The notes: generated from the sequence alone by a model not told the origin. A DNA stretch of 64,000 bases from Dehalococcoidia bacterium (GCA_022826965.1 JAJDTU010000005.1:1-64000); one strand, 5' to 3'; positions 33,524 through 42,767 are shown, counted from the first letter of the stretch. Program-made: numbers and translations.

Positions 33524-36289
33524 GTGAGCACACAAGACGTTGATATCGACGCACTGCTCCGAGGCGGCCGCCGACCGCGCCGACGGATCGCCCTGCTGCT
33601 GCTGTTGATTGCTGCGATCGCCGTCATCGCAGTGTTGGCCTGGTACTTCACCCGATCCGAAGAAGTCGTCGAGGTCTCGGAGCCCGAGACGACCCGCGCC
33701 TTCCTCGGACGGCTCACTTCGTCCGTTGAACTGTCCGGCTCCGCCGCGGCCGCTCAGACCTCGTCCTTGAGATTCAACATCAGCGGTGAGGTGGATTCGG
33801 TCGACGTCGAGGTTGGCGATCAGGTCTCTCGCGGCGACATCATTGCCCGACTGGAGGACAGTGACATCAGGCGCCAGGTCGAGACGGCCGAGGTGCAGCT
33901 CGAGCTCGCTCGCTTGCGACTCGAAGAACTGCTCGAGAGCCCGGCTGCTTCTCAGATCGCCGCGTCCGAACGCGCCCTCGCCACCGCAAAGGCCCAGGTC
34001 GTGAGCGCCACGCTCGAGCTCGAACAGATCGACGACCCGCCCGACGCGAGTGAGATCGAATCGGCGCAACAGGCATTGGCCAACGCGGCCACACAGCTCT
34101 CCAGCGCCGAGCAGGCCTTGGACGAGCTGACGGCCGCGGTCGATCCCGGCGACCTGGCCAGGGCTCGGCAAAGCGTCGCCAACGCCGCCGCCCAGCTCTC
34201 CACAGCCGAAGAAGCGCTGACCGATCTGACCGATCAGCCAACCGCGACCGAACTCGCCTCCGCTGACCAGGCGGTCGCCAATGCGGCCTCACAACTCTCC
34301 AACGCACAGCAAGCACTGCAAGAGCTCAAGAGCGAACCCTCCGCCGCCGAGCTCGCGTCGGCGGAACAGGCGGTAGCCGCCGCGGCCTCGCAGTTGGTCA
34401 GCGCCGAGCAGACCCTCGAAACCCTGACTGACGAACCCGACATTGCCGAGATCGAATCGGCCCGCGCGGCTGCCGTTCAAGCGCGAAATCCCGTCACCGA
34501 GGCCGAGCAGGCCGTCGACAACGCCGAAGACGCGTTGCAAGACGCGCACGAGCGCTTCTGCGACGACATCGTCGTCCTCCCCGAAATCTGCGATAGCGAC
34601 CCGCCGCTCCCCGAGTCGGAGATCGAGCTGCTCGAGACCAAGACGGACAACAGCGGCGCGACCCTCGAACGGCGGTCCCGCGCCCTGATCAATGCGCAGC
34701 GCGCATGGGAGACGGCGGTCAACTCATTCGAGAGCGCCTCCTCCAACCTGATCGCGGCAGAGGTCCGTCTGGCCGACCTGACCGACGGACCGGACCCGCA
34801 GGCGGTCGAGCAGGCCACCGAAGCAGTCGCCGCGGCGAAGGCCGCACACGACGCCGCCACAGCCAGGCTTGATGAGCTGTTGAACCCGCCAACCGAAGAG
34901 GACATCTTCCAGGCCGAGCAGGCCGTCGTCGCCGCAACGGCCGGACTCATCGCGGCCGAGTCGCAACGCGAGGACCTGCATCAGCCGCCGGATGAGAACG
35001 ACGTGTTCCAGGCCGAGCAGGCCGTCGCCGCCGCGGGCGCAGGATTGGTCGCCGCCCAGGCGGCGCTCAATGACCTGCTCGGCGATGTCGACCCGAGCGA
35101 CCTCTACCAGGCCCAGCAGACCGTAGCCGCTGCGACCGCCAATCGCCACGCCGCCGAGGCTCGCCTCGAAGAGCTGCTCGCCCCGCCGACCGATGAGGAC
35201 ATCCTCGAGGCCCAACTGGCCCTGGCCAGCGCCGAGTCGGTGCTCAAGGAAGCTCAGGCGGATCACGACGAACTCATGGCCGGACCCACCGCAACCACGA
35301 TCGCACAGCAGCAACAAAACGTTCGGCTGGCCGAGATCTCGCTCGAGCAGGCGCTCTCGACCCAACAGGATCTGCTCATCGAGGCGCCCTTCGATGGCGT
35401 CATTGAAGAAGTCAACGTCGAGCCCGGCGACCTCGTCGGGTCCAGCGAAGTCGCCTTCGTCCTAAACACACGCGACCGGATCGTGATCGAGCTCTCCGTC
35501 ACCGAAGCGGAGTGGTTCCAACTGCTCGAAGGCCAGGCCGGCGTCGCGACGTTCGACGCCATTGAGGAGACCCGCTACGCCGTCATGCTCGACACGCTCA
35601 GCCGAGTACCGACGGTCGAATCCGGAGTGGTGACCTACGCGGTCGAGGCCCGCATTCTCACGCCCGACGAACTCTCCGATGTCGAACAGGAACTCGCCGC
35701 CATCGGCGGACAGGGCGCAGTCACAGTTGGTGGAGAAGGCGCCAGCGGTGGCGTCCCCAATCCGTTCGAGGCGCCGCAGGCCAAAGCGCTGCTCGACGCC
35801 TTCGAAGCCCAGGTAACGCTGCCGCCCGACCTGACCATCCTCGAACTCCTCCGCATCCTGGTCTTTGACGAACCCATTCCCGAGGGCGTGGTCCTGCCCG
35901 ATGAATTCGACATTCCGGCCCAGTTCAAGGCGCAGATTCGCAACACCTTCCTCACCTACGAGCGACGCCTCGCCGAGTTCGAAGAAACCGGAGCGATCGA
36001 GGTGCCATTGCCCGCGCCCGGCATGACCTCGAACGTGACCTTCCTCACCGAGATCCGCGAGCAAACCGTCCAGGTCATTGTCTCCGCCGTGCGCCAGATC
36101 GACGGCGAGTTCTTCGTCGCAGTGCCCAGTGACAATCTCCAGGGCTGGGAACGCGTCGCCGTCCAGGTCGGCGAATCCGACGGCGAGCGCGTCGAGATTC
36201 TCGATGGCCTCGAAGCGGGCCAGACGCTGGTCCTCGGGGTCGACACGGAAGGAATCGCCTACGCTGCCGTGTTGCTCGGCGCGGGCTGA
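33524..36289 (+). CDS. MacA-like efflux adaptor with an unusually long repeated coiled coil
   Basis: Membrane-fusion protein of 921 residues (typical relatives have 350-500), GTG start behind GGAG. A membrane anchor at 21-41 is followed by the first half of the lipoyl domain (SSLRFNISGEVDSVDVEVGDQVSRGDIIARLE). Residues about 130-600 hold ten or eleven 31-35-residue units of the form P-x3-E-(I/L)-x2-A-x-Q-A-V-A-x-A-x2-Q-L-x2-A-E-x2-L-x2-L. The second lipoyl half (APFDGVIEEVNVEPGDLV) and beta-barrel and membrane-proximal domains follow. It should link the MacB-like permease (ATPase and permease genes follow directly) to an outer layer. Confidence 0.9.
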   Translation: MSTQDVDIDALLRGGRRPRRRIALLLLLIAAIAVIAVLAWYFTRSEEVVEVSEPETTRAFLGRLTSSVELSGSAAAAQTSSLRFNISGEVDSVDVEVGDQVSRGDIIARLEDSDIRRQVETAEVQLELARLRLEELLESPAASQIAASERALATAKAQVVSATLELEQIDDPPDASEIESAQQALANAATQLSSAEQALDELTAAVDPGDLARARQSVANAAAQLSTAEEALTDLTDQPTATELASADQAVANAASQLSNAQQALQELKSEPSAAELASAEQAVAAAASQLVSAEQTLETLTDEPDIAEIESARAAAVQARNPVTEAEQAVDNAEDALQDAHERFCDDIVVLPEICDSDPPLPESEIELLETKTDNSGATLERRSRALINAQRAWETAVNSFESASSNLIAAEVRLADLTDGPDPQAVEQATEAVAAAKAAHDAATARLDELLNPPTEEDIFQAEQAVVAATAGLIAAESQREDLHQPPDENDVFQAEQAVAAAGAGLVAAQAALNDLLGDVDPSDLYQAQQTVAAATANRHAAEARLEELLAPPTDEDILEAQLALASAESVLKEAQADHDELMAGPTATTIAQQQQNVRLAEISLEQALSTQQDLLIEAPFDGVIEEVNVEPGDLVGSSEVAFVLNTRDRIVIELSVTEAEWFQLLEGQAGVATFDAIEETRYAVMLDTLSRVPTVESGVVTYAVEARILTPDELSDVEQELAAIGGQGAVTVGGEGASGGVPNPFEAPQAKALLDAFEAQVTLPPDLTILELLRILVFDEPIPEGVVLPDEFDIPAQFKAQIRNTFLTYERRLAEFEETGAIEVPLPAPGMTSNVTFLTEIREQTVQVIVSAVRQIDGEFFVAVPSDNLQGWERVAVQVGESDGERVEILDGLEAGQTLVLGVDTEGIAYAAVLLGAG

Positions 36290-36303
36290 GGAAGCGGTCA
36301 ATC

Positions 36304-37020
36304 GTGATCCGGCTCGAACACGTCACCAGGATCTACTCAACCGGCGGCACCGAGCTGCGCGCGCTGGACGACGTCAGCCTGGAAATCCAACGTGGCGAGT
36401 TCCTCGCCATCATGGGCCAATCCGGTTCCGGCAAGAGCACGATGATGAACATCATCGGCATGCTCGACCGTCCAACCGGCGGACGCTATCTCTTCTCCGA
36501 CCAGGATGTCTCCCAACTCGATGACCAGACCCGCGCGCGTCTGCGCGGCAGCACCTTCGGCTTCGTCTTCCAGTCCTACAGCCTGCTCCCCCGTCTGAGC
36601 GCGCTGGAACAGGTCGAACTGCCGTTGATTTACCAGGGCGTCCGCGACCGTCGACGCCGTGCCGCTGAGGCGCTGGTCCGGGTCGGTCTGGCTCAACGCA
36701 TCGGCCACCGCCCGACACAACTCTCCGGTGGGGAGCAACAGCGCGTGGCGATCGCTCGCTCCCTGGTCGTCGACCCGCTCGTCGTGCTGGCCGACGAGCC
36801 CACCGGAGCGCTCGATACCGCCACCGGGCACGAGGTCATGGAACTGCTCAGCGACCTCGTCGAGCGGCATGGACTGACGGTCATCCTGGTCACCCATGAA
36901 CAGGAGGTTGCCGACTACGCCCAGCGCACAATCCGAATGCGCGACGGACGCATCACCGATGACAGCGGCGCCCCTCGCACCGAGGGCCCGACCGAGGGCA
37001 TGGAACAGACGACGGCATGA
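36304..37020 (+). CDS. ABC transporter ATP-binding protein of a MacAB-like exporter
   Basis: Nucleotide-binding subunit of 238 residues, GTG start with GAGGAAG upstream. Walker A GQSGSGKST (38-46), the Q-loop FQSYSLLPRLSALEQVELPL, signature LSGGEQQRV, Walker B VVLADEPTGALD and the switch region LVTHEQEVADYA are complete. It lies between the adaptor gene (14 bases) and the permease gene, which it overlaps by four bases. The order adaptor-ATPase-permease is the standard one for split MacB exporters in bacteria with a thick or unusual envelope. Confidence 0.95.
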   Translation: MIRLEHVTRIYSTGGTELRALDDVSLEIQRGEFLAIMGQSGSGKSTMMNIIGMLDRPTGGRYLFSDQDVSQLDDQTRARLRGSTFGFVFQSYSLLPRLSALEQVELPLIYQGVRDRRRRAAEALVRVGLAQRIGHRPTQLSGGEQQRVAIARSLVVDPLVVLADEPTGALDTATGHEVMELLSDLVERHGLTVILVTHEQEVADYAQRTIRMRDGRITDDSGAPRTEGPTEGMEQTTA

Positions 37021-38270
37021 GCGTCCTCGATGCGCTCCGCATCGCCATTCGCGCGATCATCAGCAACCGCCTGCGCAGCGCGCTGACCTTGCTCGGCCTG
37101 ATCATCGGCGTCAGTTCCGTCATCGCCCTCATCGCCGTTGGACAGGGAACCCAGAAGGGCATCACGGAGCAGATTCAAGGCCTGGGACTCAATCTGATCT
37201 TCGTCGAACCGAGCGTCACCGCCGGCGCCGGCGGTGGCGCCGGAGCGCTCAACATCCTCACCTACGGCGACTCGCAAGCCATTCTGGCCAACAACGATCC
37301 CGAGATCACCGATGTCGCCGCCCATTTGCAGGGCAATGGTCAGGCAATCGCGGGAACCAACGACGTCGCCGCTGAGGTCGTCTTCACCTGGTCCAACTAC
37401 GCCGGCGTGGTCGATGTCGAGGTCGCCAACGGCGTCTTCATCGCGCCCGCTCACGACGACGGTGCCGAACTCGTCGCCGTTCTCGGCGCGGACATGGCCG
37501 AGGCGCTGTTCGACGAATCCGATCCCATCGGCCAGGAGATGCGCATCTCCTTCTTCGGCGGGCAGGTCACCATCCCCTTCACCACAATCGGCGTCATGGA
37601 GCACGTGGGGCAGGACGGCGCGAACGTCGTCAACCGCCAGATCTTTGTCGGCGCCACCGGCCTCGCCAACCGCTTCCGCCAGTTCTTCTACACGCCCGAA
37701 GGCGATATCCGCGTCACCGGCATCGCCATCCAGACCGTGGACAACGCCGACACCGAACGGATCAAGACCCAGGTCGAGGAGCTCCTCCTCCTCCGCCACG
37801 GCGACGCCGAACCCCGCTTCACCGTCGAATCCCAGGACGAACTGCTCGAGGCCGCCGGCGATGTCGCTCGCACCCTCTCCATCTTGCTCGGCAGCGTCGC
37901 CGGTATCTCGCTGCTCGTCGGCGGCATCGGCGTCATGAACATCATGCTCGTCTCAGTCACCGAGCGCACCCGCGAGATCGGCATCCGCCGCGCCGTCGGC
38001 GCGACCGCGCGAGACATCATCCTCCAGTTCGTCACCGAGGCGCTGGCCCTCAGCGTTATCGGAGGAGTCGCCGGCATCGCCATTGGCGTCGGAGTCTCAC
38101 TATTGGTTGATGGCCAGTCCTTCGGCGAAGAGCAGCTGACCACCGTCATCCAGGCATGGAGCATCTTCGCCGCATTCGGCGTCGCCGCCGGCATCGGCTT
38201 CCTCAGCGGCATCTACCCCGCCTGGCGAGCCACCATCGTCGACCCCATCGCCGCCCTTCGGAACGAGTAA
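37017..38270 (+). CDS. MacB-like ABC transporter permease
   Basis: FtsX-family permease of 417 residues. The N-terminal SALTLLGLIIGVSSVIALIAVGQGTQKGI is the classic MacB first helix. An extracytoplasmic domain spans about 45-285 and three C-terminal helices follow, with the hallmark loop TERTREIGIRRAVGATARDI. The start overlaps the ATPase stop (ATGA). It would form the membrane part of the tripartite exporter with the preceding two genes, moving a hydrophobic compound or peptide. The last 12 bases are duplicated 13 bases downstream. Confidence 0.95.
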   Translation: MSVLDALRIAIRAIISNRLRSALTLLGLIIGVSSVIALIAVGQGTQKGITEQIQGLGLNLIFVEPSVTAGAGGGAGALNILTYGDSQAILANNDPEITDVAAHLQGNGQAIAGTNDVAAEVVFTWSNYAGVVDVEVANGVFIAPAHDDGAELVAVLGADMAEALFDESDPIGQEMRISFFGGQVTIPFTTIGVMEHVGQDGANVVNRQIFVGATGLANRFRQFFYTPEGDIRVTGIAIQTVDNADTERIKTQVEELLLLRHGDAEPRFTVESQDELLEAAGDVARTLSILLGSVAGISLLVGGIGVMNIMLVSVTERTREIGIRRAVGATARDIILQFVTEALALSVIGGVAGIAIGVGVSLLVDGQSFGEEQLTTVIQAWSIFAAFGVAAGIGFLSGIYPAWRATIVDPIAALRNE

Positions 38271-38283
38271 GCGGAACGAGTAA
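38259..38283 (+). repeat. Tandem duplication of the MacB-like gene end
   Basis: CGGAACGAGTAA occurs at 38259-38270 (with the true stop) and again at 38272-38283, a period of 13 bases. The second copy lies outside the gene. Confidence 0.75.
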
Positions 38284-38349
38284 CCCGAACCGGTATCTTG
38301 TCCGCGACCCCGCCGGTCGGCGAACGACCCCCAGTCGAGGAGTTGAACC

Positions 38350-39189
38350 ATGCCGCTGCCTCCAGAGCAATCCATGAACCGCTTCGCGGGCAAAGTGGCC
38401 GTCGTCACCGGCGGAGCCAGCGGCATGGGACGCGAGTCCTCCATTCGCCTCGCCCGCGAAGGAGCCTCGGTCATCGTCGCCGGCCTGCCCGACGACGAGC
38501 GCGGCGGGGAAACCGTCGCCCTGGTGGAAGAGGCCGGCGGACAGGCTGTCTACGTCGGCGTCGATGTCACCCGCGAGGCCGATTGCGACGCGATGGCCCA
38601 GGCCGCGCTCGACCACTTCGGTCGACTCGACCTCTGCATCGCCGCCGCCGGAATCTCCCACGCCGGCTACGTCTCCGGCGAGGTCACCGAGGGCGAGCCC
38701 CTGCTCGGTGGCTCCCATCGCCATGTGATCCACAAGCCGGTCGAATACTGGGAGAAAGTCCTCGCCGTCAACCTGACCGGCGTCATGTTGACGAACCGCG
38801 CCGTCGCCAGAGTCATGCTCGAGCAGGATCAGGGCGGCGCAATCGTCAACATCTCCTCAGGCGCGGCCAAGGCCCCGATTCGCGGCATGGCCGACTACTG
38901 CGTCTCCAAGACCGGCGTCTGGATGCTGACCCGCTGCATCGCCCTCGAGCTCGCACCCGCCGGCATCCGCGTGAACACCGTCGCGCCGGGCCTGATCGAT
39001 ACGCCGATGACGCTCGCCGTCACCACCGACGAAGAACGACGCCAGAGGCGAATCGAGAGCATCCCCCTCAATCGCCTCGGAGAACCGTCCGACATCGCCG
39101 AGGCCGCGCTCTTCCTCCTCAGCGACCAGGCCGGCTACATCACCGGCCAGATCCTCCACCCCGACGGAGGCATCTTCGTCGGCAACTAG
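38350..39189 (+). CDS. Short-chain dehydrogenase/reductase (copy 2)
   Basis: Paralogue (279 residues) of the SDR at 32561-33388. TGGASGMG, NISSGAA, Tyr-x3-Lys (YCVSK) and the shared insertion (EGEPLLGGSHRHVIHKPVEYW) are present. The gene contains stretches identical at DNA level to copy 1, for example around the segment encoding KTGVWMLTRC. It sits between two ABC transporter sets, behind GAGGAG. The direct orientation of both SDR copies around the exporter genes suggests a segmental duplication or a mobile cassette history. Reaction unknown, probably a secondary alcohol/ketone step. Confidence 0.92.
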   Translation: MPLPPEQSMNRFAGKVAVVTGGASGMGRESSIRLAREGASVIVAGLPDDERGGETVALVEEAGGQAVYVGVDVTREADCDAMAQAALDHFGRLDLCIAAAGISHAGYVSGEVTEGEPLLGGSHRHVIHKPVEYWEKVLAVNLTGVMLTNRAVARVMLEQDQGGAIVNISSGAAKAPIRGMADYCVSKTGVWMLTRCIALELAPAGIRVNTVAPGLIDTPMTLAVTTDEERRQRRIESIPLNRLGEPSDIAEAALFLLSDQAGYITGQILHPDGGIFVGN

Positions 39190-39254
39190 TCGCCCGAACG
39201 TGGGCCGATCGCGTGCGGTTTCAGCGCTAAGCTCACTCTTGGCGGGAGACGCAC

Positions 39255-40466
39255 ATGCTCACCCTGGCGATCCAACAGCTGCTGACCAAGAAGCTCCGAT
39301 CAGCCCTCACCGTCCTCGGCTTCGGCGTGTGCGTCAATCTCTACATCGTCGTCACCACCGTGATGCGCTTCATCACCGACGACCTCGATCTCCAGGTCCA
39401 GCGCTTCACCGGAATCCTCTTCGTCCAGTCGCGCGGCCTCACCGGACTCTCCGGCATCGAGTGGCCGCCGATCTCCTCCACCATCTCCATGGACGAAGCC
39501 ACCGAGGTGATCACCCGGCCCGCCGTGGATCGCGACCGCTCCACCATGGTCTCCTTCGCCGCCCTCGCCCCGCCGCCATATCCAACCGCGCCGCCCGAGG
39601 CGCTGCTCGTCGGTATCGAGGAGGGCAAGGAGGACGTCTTCCTCAACGGGGCCGCGGCAATCGCCGGACGCTGCAGCTTTCCCGAGCAGAACGGGACCAA
39701 CCCCGCGCCACCCGCGATCCTCGGCGTGCTCGCCGCGCGTCACTTTGCCCGCGTCGCCACCGCGACGACCGAGGTTCCGTCTCCGGTCGGACCGATCGCA
39801 CTGGCCGCCCTCGGCAGCAAGATCTCCGTGCGCGGCGCCGAATTCGAGGTGCAGGGAATCATCGAGCCCGAGACCAATCAGTTGCTCCGCTCCGCCGTCC
39901 TCGTCCCCCTCGAACACGCCCAGTGCGTGCTGCAAACCCCCGACTCGGTGACCGCGCTGCTCGTCTCGCCCAAGCGAGCCTCGGACATCGACCCGCTGCA
40001 GCAGATGATCGAGTCGGAGCACGAGGAACTGATGGTCATCTCCGACCGCCAACTCGTCGAGAACGCCCGCAAACTCCTTGATCGCGTCAACCAGCTGTTC
40101 GACGTCGTCCGCTGGACCTCCGTCTCCGTGGCCGCGCTGCTGATCGCCATCGTCATGTTCGTCTCGGTCCTCGAACGCACACGTGAACTCGGGACCCTGC
40201 GCGCAATCGGCGCGCCGCGCCGTGCATTGCTCTCCCTCATCCTCTCCGAGTCGGCCGGGTTCGCGATTGCCGGATCGATGGTCGGCGTTCCGATGTCGCG
40301 TGTCGTGATCAGCAAGGCGCTCGGTCCCGACGCTGCCGGACTGCGCTCGCGCGAAATCGAGTACGGCGCCGCCGGAATCCTCAGCCTCTGCTCCATGATT
40401 GCCGCGTTGATGCCCGCCTGGCGCGCCGTGCAGGTCGATCCGATCATCGCCCTGCGCTACGAGTGA
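39255..40466 (+). CDS. FtsX-family ABC transporter permease (DevC-like layout)
   Basis: Permease of 403 residues behind GGGAG. The first helix KKLRSALTVLGFGVCVNLYIVVTTVMRF is followed by an extracytoplasmic domain (about 45-275) and three helices with the FtsX loop LERTRELGTLRAIGAPRRALLSLIL. The external domain has two Cys residues (GRCSF and HAQCVL) that could form a disulfide. An ATPase gene follows after ten bases. No adaptor gene accompanies this pair, so it may share the upstream adaptor or act as a two-component exporter. Confidence 0.9.
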   Translation: MLTLAIQQLLTKKLRSALTVLGFGVCVNLYIVVTTVMRFITDDLDLQVQRFTGILFVQSRGLTGLSGIEWPPISSTISMDEATEVITRPAVDRDRSTMVSFAALAPPPYPTAPPEALLVGIEEGKEDVFLNGAAAIAGRCSFPEQNGTNPAPPAILGVLAARHFARVATATTEVPSPVGPIALAALGSKISVRGAEFEVQGIIEPETNQLLRSAVLVPLEHAQCVLQTPDSVTALLVSPKRASDIDPLQQMIESEHEELMVISDRQLVENARKLLDRVNQLFDVVRWTSVSVAALLIAIVMFVSVLERTRELGTLRAIGAPRRALLSLILSESAGFAIAGSMVGVPMSRVVISKALGPDAAGLRSREIEYGAAGILSLCSMIAALMPAWRAVQVDPIIALRYE

Positions 40467-40476
40467 GGCCGCACGG

Positions 40477-41223
40477 ATGACGGCAAGGCAGCCTCCCCCA
40501 CGGCCCGAGTCCGGCGCGAACCCGCCCCCGCTGCTCTCCGCCCGCAACCTCGAGCGCATCTATCGGCTCGGCCAGCAGACCATCCACGCCCTGCGACCGC
40601 TCGACCTTGACATCCACAAGGGCGACTTCATCGCCATCGCCGGACCGTCCGGATCGGGCAAGTCGACCCTGTTGCAACTCCTCGGACTCGTTGATTCTCC
40701 GACCGCCGGCGAAGTTCGAGTCCGCAACCGGCCCGCGCAACACCTCGGCCGAGAGCAACGCGCCGCGCTCCGACTCGGCACCCTCGGATTCGTCTTCCAG
40801 GCCTTCAACCTCCTCCAGATGCTCACCGCGCGCCAAAACGTGGAGATCGCCCTCGCCCTCGCCGGCTTCCCCCGCCGCAAACGCCGCAAGCGGGCGGAGC
40901 AACTCCTCGCCGACGTTGGCCTGGCCGAGCGCATGCAGCATCGGCCGCTGCAGCTCTCCGGCGGCGAGCGTCAGCGCGTCGCCATCGCACGGGCGCTCGC
41001 CAACGAGCCCGATGTCATCCTGGCCGACGAACCGACCGGGAACCTCGATTCCCAGACCGGCCGCGAGATCGTCCAGTTGCTCGAAGACCTCAACCGCGCC
41101 GGACAGACAATCGTCATGGTCACGCACAACCTCGAAATCGCCCGGCGCGCCGGCAGGCTCTTTCTCATGCGCGATGGACACATCGACGAGGTCGAACCCG
41201 GCAACGCTGCTGCCCTCGATTAG
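40477..41223 (+). CDS. ABC transporter ATP-binding protein (LolD-type)
   Basis: Nucleotide-binding subunit of 248 residues. Walker [10 protein letters not shown] (56-64), [20 protein letters not shown], signature LSGGERQRV, Walker [13 protein letters not shown] and the switch MVTHNLEIA are complete. An extra basic stretch [14 protein letters not shown] occurs in the helical domain. It partners the permease encoded immediately upstream and belongs to the MacB/LolD/FtsE branch of exporters. Confidence 0.94.
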   Translation: MTARQPPPRPESGANPPPLLSARNLERIYRLGQQTIHALRPLDLDIHKGDFIAIAGPSGSGKSTLLQLLGLVDSPTAGEVRVRNRPAQHLGREQRAALRLGTLGFVFQAFNLLQMLTARQNVEIALALAGFPRRKRRKRAEQLLADVGLAERMQHRPLQLSGGERQRVAIARALANEPDVILADEPTGNLDSQTGREIVQLLEDLNRAGQTIVMVTHNLEIARRAGRLFLMRDGHIDEVEPGNAAALD

Positions 41224-41280
41224 GCTTAATCTGCGCTCAGGTTCGTCGCACCCGCGGCTGGCTCGCGTTCTGGAGGCTCC

Positions 41281-41751
41281 GTGGCCCAACAAGAGGACCC
41301 GACGGTCAGCGCCGCCCCCGGCGCGCCCGACTTCTGGCCAGAGGCGCTCGAGGTCATCGAGAGCGCTCCGATCGGGCTGTTGGCGACAACCCAGGGACTG
41401 CAACCGCACGTCAGACCCGTCGCCCCGGCCTACGTCGGACTTCATGCCTACGTGCTCACCTCCGTCAGAACGCCGAAGCTCGACCAGATCAGAGACAACG
41501 AACTGGTCGAGATCCTTCACTGGACCGTCGACTTCCGCCACCTCAACCTCGCCGGTATCGCCGAAGTCACCGAGGATCACGACACCATCGCCGACGTCGC
41601 TCCCCACTTTCCCTACGCCGTCGACGACTTCTTTGGACCCGACCTGCGAGCTCCGGCCCTGATTAAGATCGCACTCCAGAGAATCTCGATCACCACATTC
41701 GACGACATCATCGCCAACAAGCGGCCGCGAATCTGGCGGATATCCGAGTAG
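41281..41751 (+). CDS. Pyridoxamine 5'-phosphate oxidase-like flavin-binding protein
   Basis: Split-barrel protein of 156 residues, GTG start behind GGAGG. The strand pattern IGLLATTQGLQPHVRPVAPAYVGLHAYVLTSVRTPKLDQIRDNELVEI is that of general-stress-protein-26/PNPOx-like flavin or F420/haem binders. The C-terminal part (LIKIALQRISITTFDD) supplies the final strand. It probably binds FMN and reduces a small molecule or senses redox state; no substrate is predicted. The following gene has its own ribosome-binding site 43 bases away. Confidence 0.82.
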   Translation: MAQQEDPTVSAAPGAPDFWPEALEVIESAPIGLLATTQGLQPHVRPVAPAYVGLHAYVLTSVRTPKLDQIRDNELVEILHWTVDFRHLNLAGIAEVTEDHDTIADVAPHFPYAVDDFFGPDLRAPALIKIALQRISITTFDDIIANKRPRIWRISE

Positions 41752-41794
41752 CGCCGCACGGCTTCGCCGACCAGAAAGACGAGAGGACTGCAGC

Positions 41795-42739
41795 ATGCGT
41801 ATCGCGCTGATCGGACAGGCGCCCTTCGGGGCAGCGGTCTTTGAGCGACTGGTCGAGGACGGCCACGAGATCGTCGGCGTCTTCACGCCGCCCGAGCGTG
41901 AGGGCGGCCGACCGGACCCGCTCGCGCAGGCAGCCCGAGACGCCGGTATCACACTGGTGCAGCCGCGTCGCTGGCAGCGCCGAGGCGTCGTTGACGAAGA
42001 GGTCGTCGCACAGTACGAAGCCACCAAACCAGACCTCAACGTGATGGCCTTCGTCACCCAGATCATCCCCAGCCGCGTCCTCGACTTCCCGCCCCTCAAC
42101 ACGATCCAGTACCACCCGTCAATCCTGCCCAGGCATCGCGGCCGTTCGGCGATCAACCATGCCATCGTGCAGGGCGACACGATGACCGGGGTCACGATCT
42201 TCTGGGTCGACGAGGGCATCGATACGGGTCCCATTCTGCTGCAGCGCTCGTGCCCGATCGGACCGGACTCGACGATCAACGAGGTCTACCGCGACCACCT
42301 CTTCCCGCTCGGCGTCGAGACCATGTCCGAGGCGGTCAAGCTCGTCGAGGCCGGCCAGGCCCCGCGCCACGTCCAGAACGAAGCGGACATGACCTACGAA
42401 GGCCCATGGGAAGGCGACATCGCCCGCATCGACTGGTCCCAGGACGCCCAGACCGTCCACAACTTCATCCGCGGCTCCGACCGCGCCCCGGGCGCCTGGA
42501 GCGTCGTCGGAGGTGAGCGGGTCACGCTGCTCGGCTCCACCCGTTCCGATCACACCGGCGGCGCAGCCGGCGAAGTCGCCGCGATCGACAGCACCGGCAT
42601 GACCATCGTCTGCGGAGACGGCCAATCCCTCAGGGTCACCACCCTCGCCGTAGGCCGAGACCGTCAACCCGCCCAGGACTGGGCCACCGCCCACAGCATC
42701 GAAGCCGGAGCCGTCTTCGAACCACCCCCGGCAAACTAA
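41795..42739 (+). CDS. 10-formyltetrahydrofolate hydrolase/formyltransferase-like protein
   Basis: Protein of 314 residues resembling the N-terminal hydrolase domain of 10-formyl-THF dehydrogenase (ALDH1L1) more than methionyl-tRNA formyltransferase. The start RIALIGQAPFGAAVFERL...VVGVF-type strand, the catalytic His in YHPSILPRHRG, the Asp in VDEGIDTGPILLQ and the C-terminal YEGPWEGDIARIDWSQDAQTVHNFIRGSDRAPGAW follow that pattern. It likely hydrolyses 10-formyl-THF or transfers the formyl group to an unknown acceptor. The ACP-like and dehydrogenase domains of ALDH1L1 are missing. AGAGGAC precedes the ATG. Confidence 0.85.
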   Translation: MRIALIGQAPFGAAVFERLVEDGHEIVGVFTPPEREGGRPDPLAQAARDAGITLVQPRRWQRRGVVDEEVVAQYEATKPDLNVMAFVTQIIPSRVLDFPPLNTIQYHPSILPRHRGRSAINHAIVQGDTMTGVTIFWVDEGIDTGPILLQRSCPIGPDSTINEVYRDHLFPLGVETMSEAVKLVEAGQAPRHVQNEADMTYEGPWEGDIARIDWSQDAQTVHNFIRGSDRAPGAWSVVGGERVTLLGSTRSDHTGGAAGEVAAIDSTGMTIVCGDGQSLRVTTLAVGRDRQPAQDWATAHSIEAGAVFEPPPAN

Positions 42740-42747
42740 TCAAAGTC

Positions 42748-42767
42748 GGCCCCGCGAAGGCGGGGCC
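42748..42767. terminator. GC-rich hairpin behind the formyltransferase-like gene
   Basis: GGCCCCGC-GAAG-GCGGGGCC makes an 8-bp perfect stem with a GAAG loop, nine bases after the stop. It is probably a transcription terminator without T-run or a repeat-type element. Confidence 0.6.

Noticed and set aside
32342-34171. A 609-codon open frame on the minus strand opposite the DUF35, SDR and adaptor genes
   Set aside because: It is the antisense shadow of three well-supported genes; its amino-acid composition is Gly/Asp/Val/Arg-rich without any domain, and GC-rich coding DNA commonly leaves such open antisense frames.
40444-42279. A 611-codon minus-strand open frame
   Set aside because: It runs antisense to the ABC ATPase, flavin-binding and formyltransferase-like genes, which have clear motifs and ribosome-binding sites.
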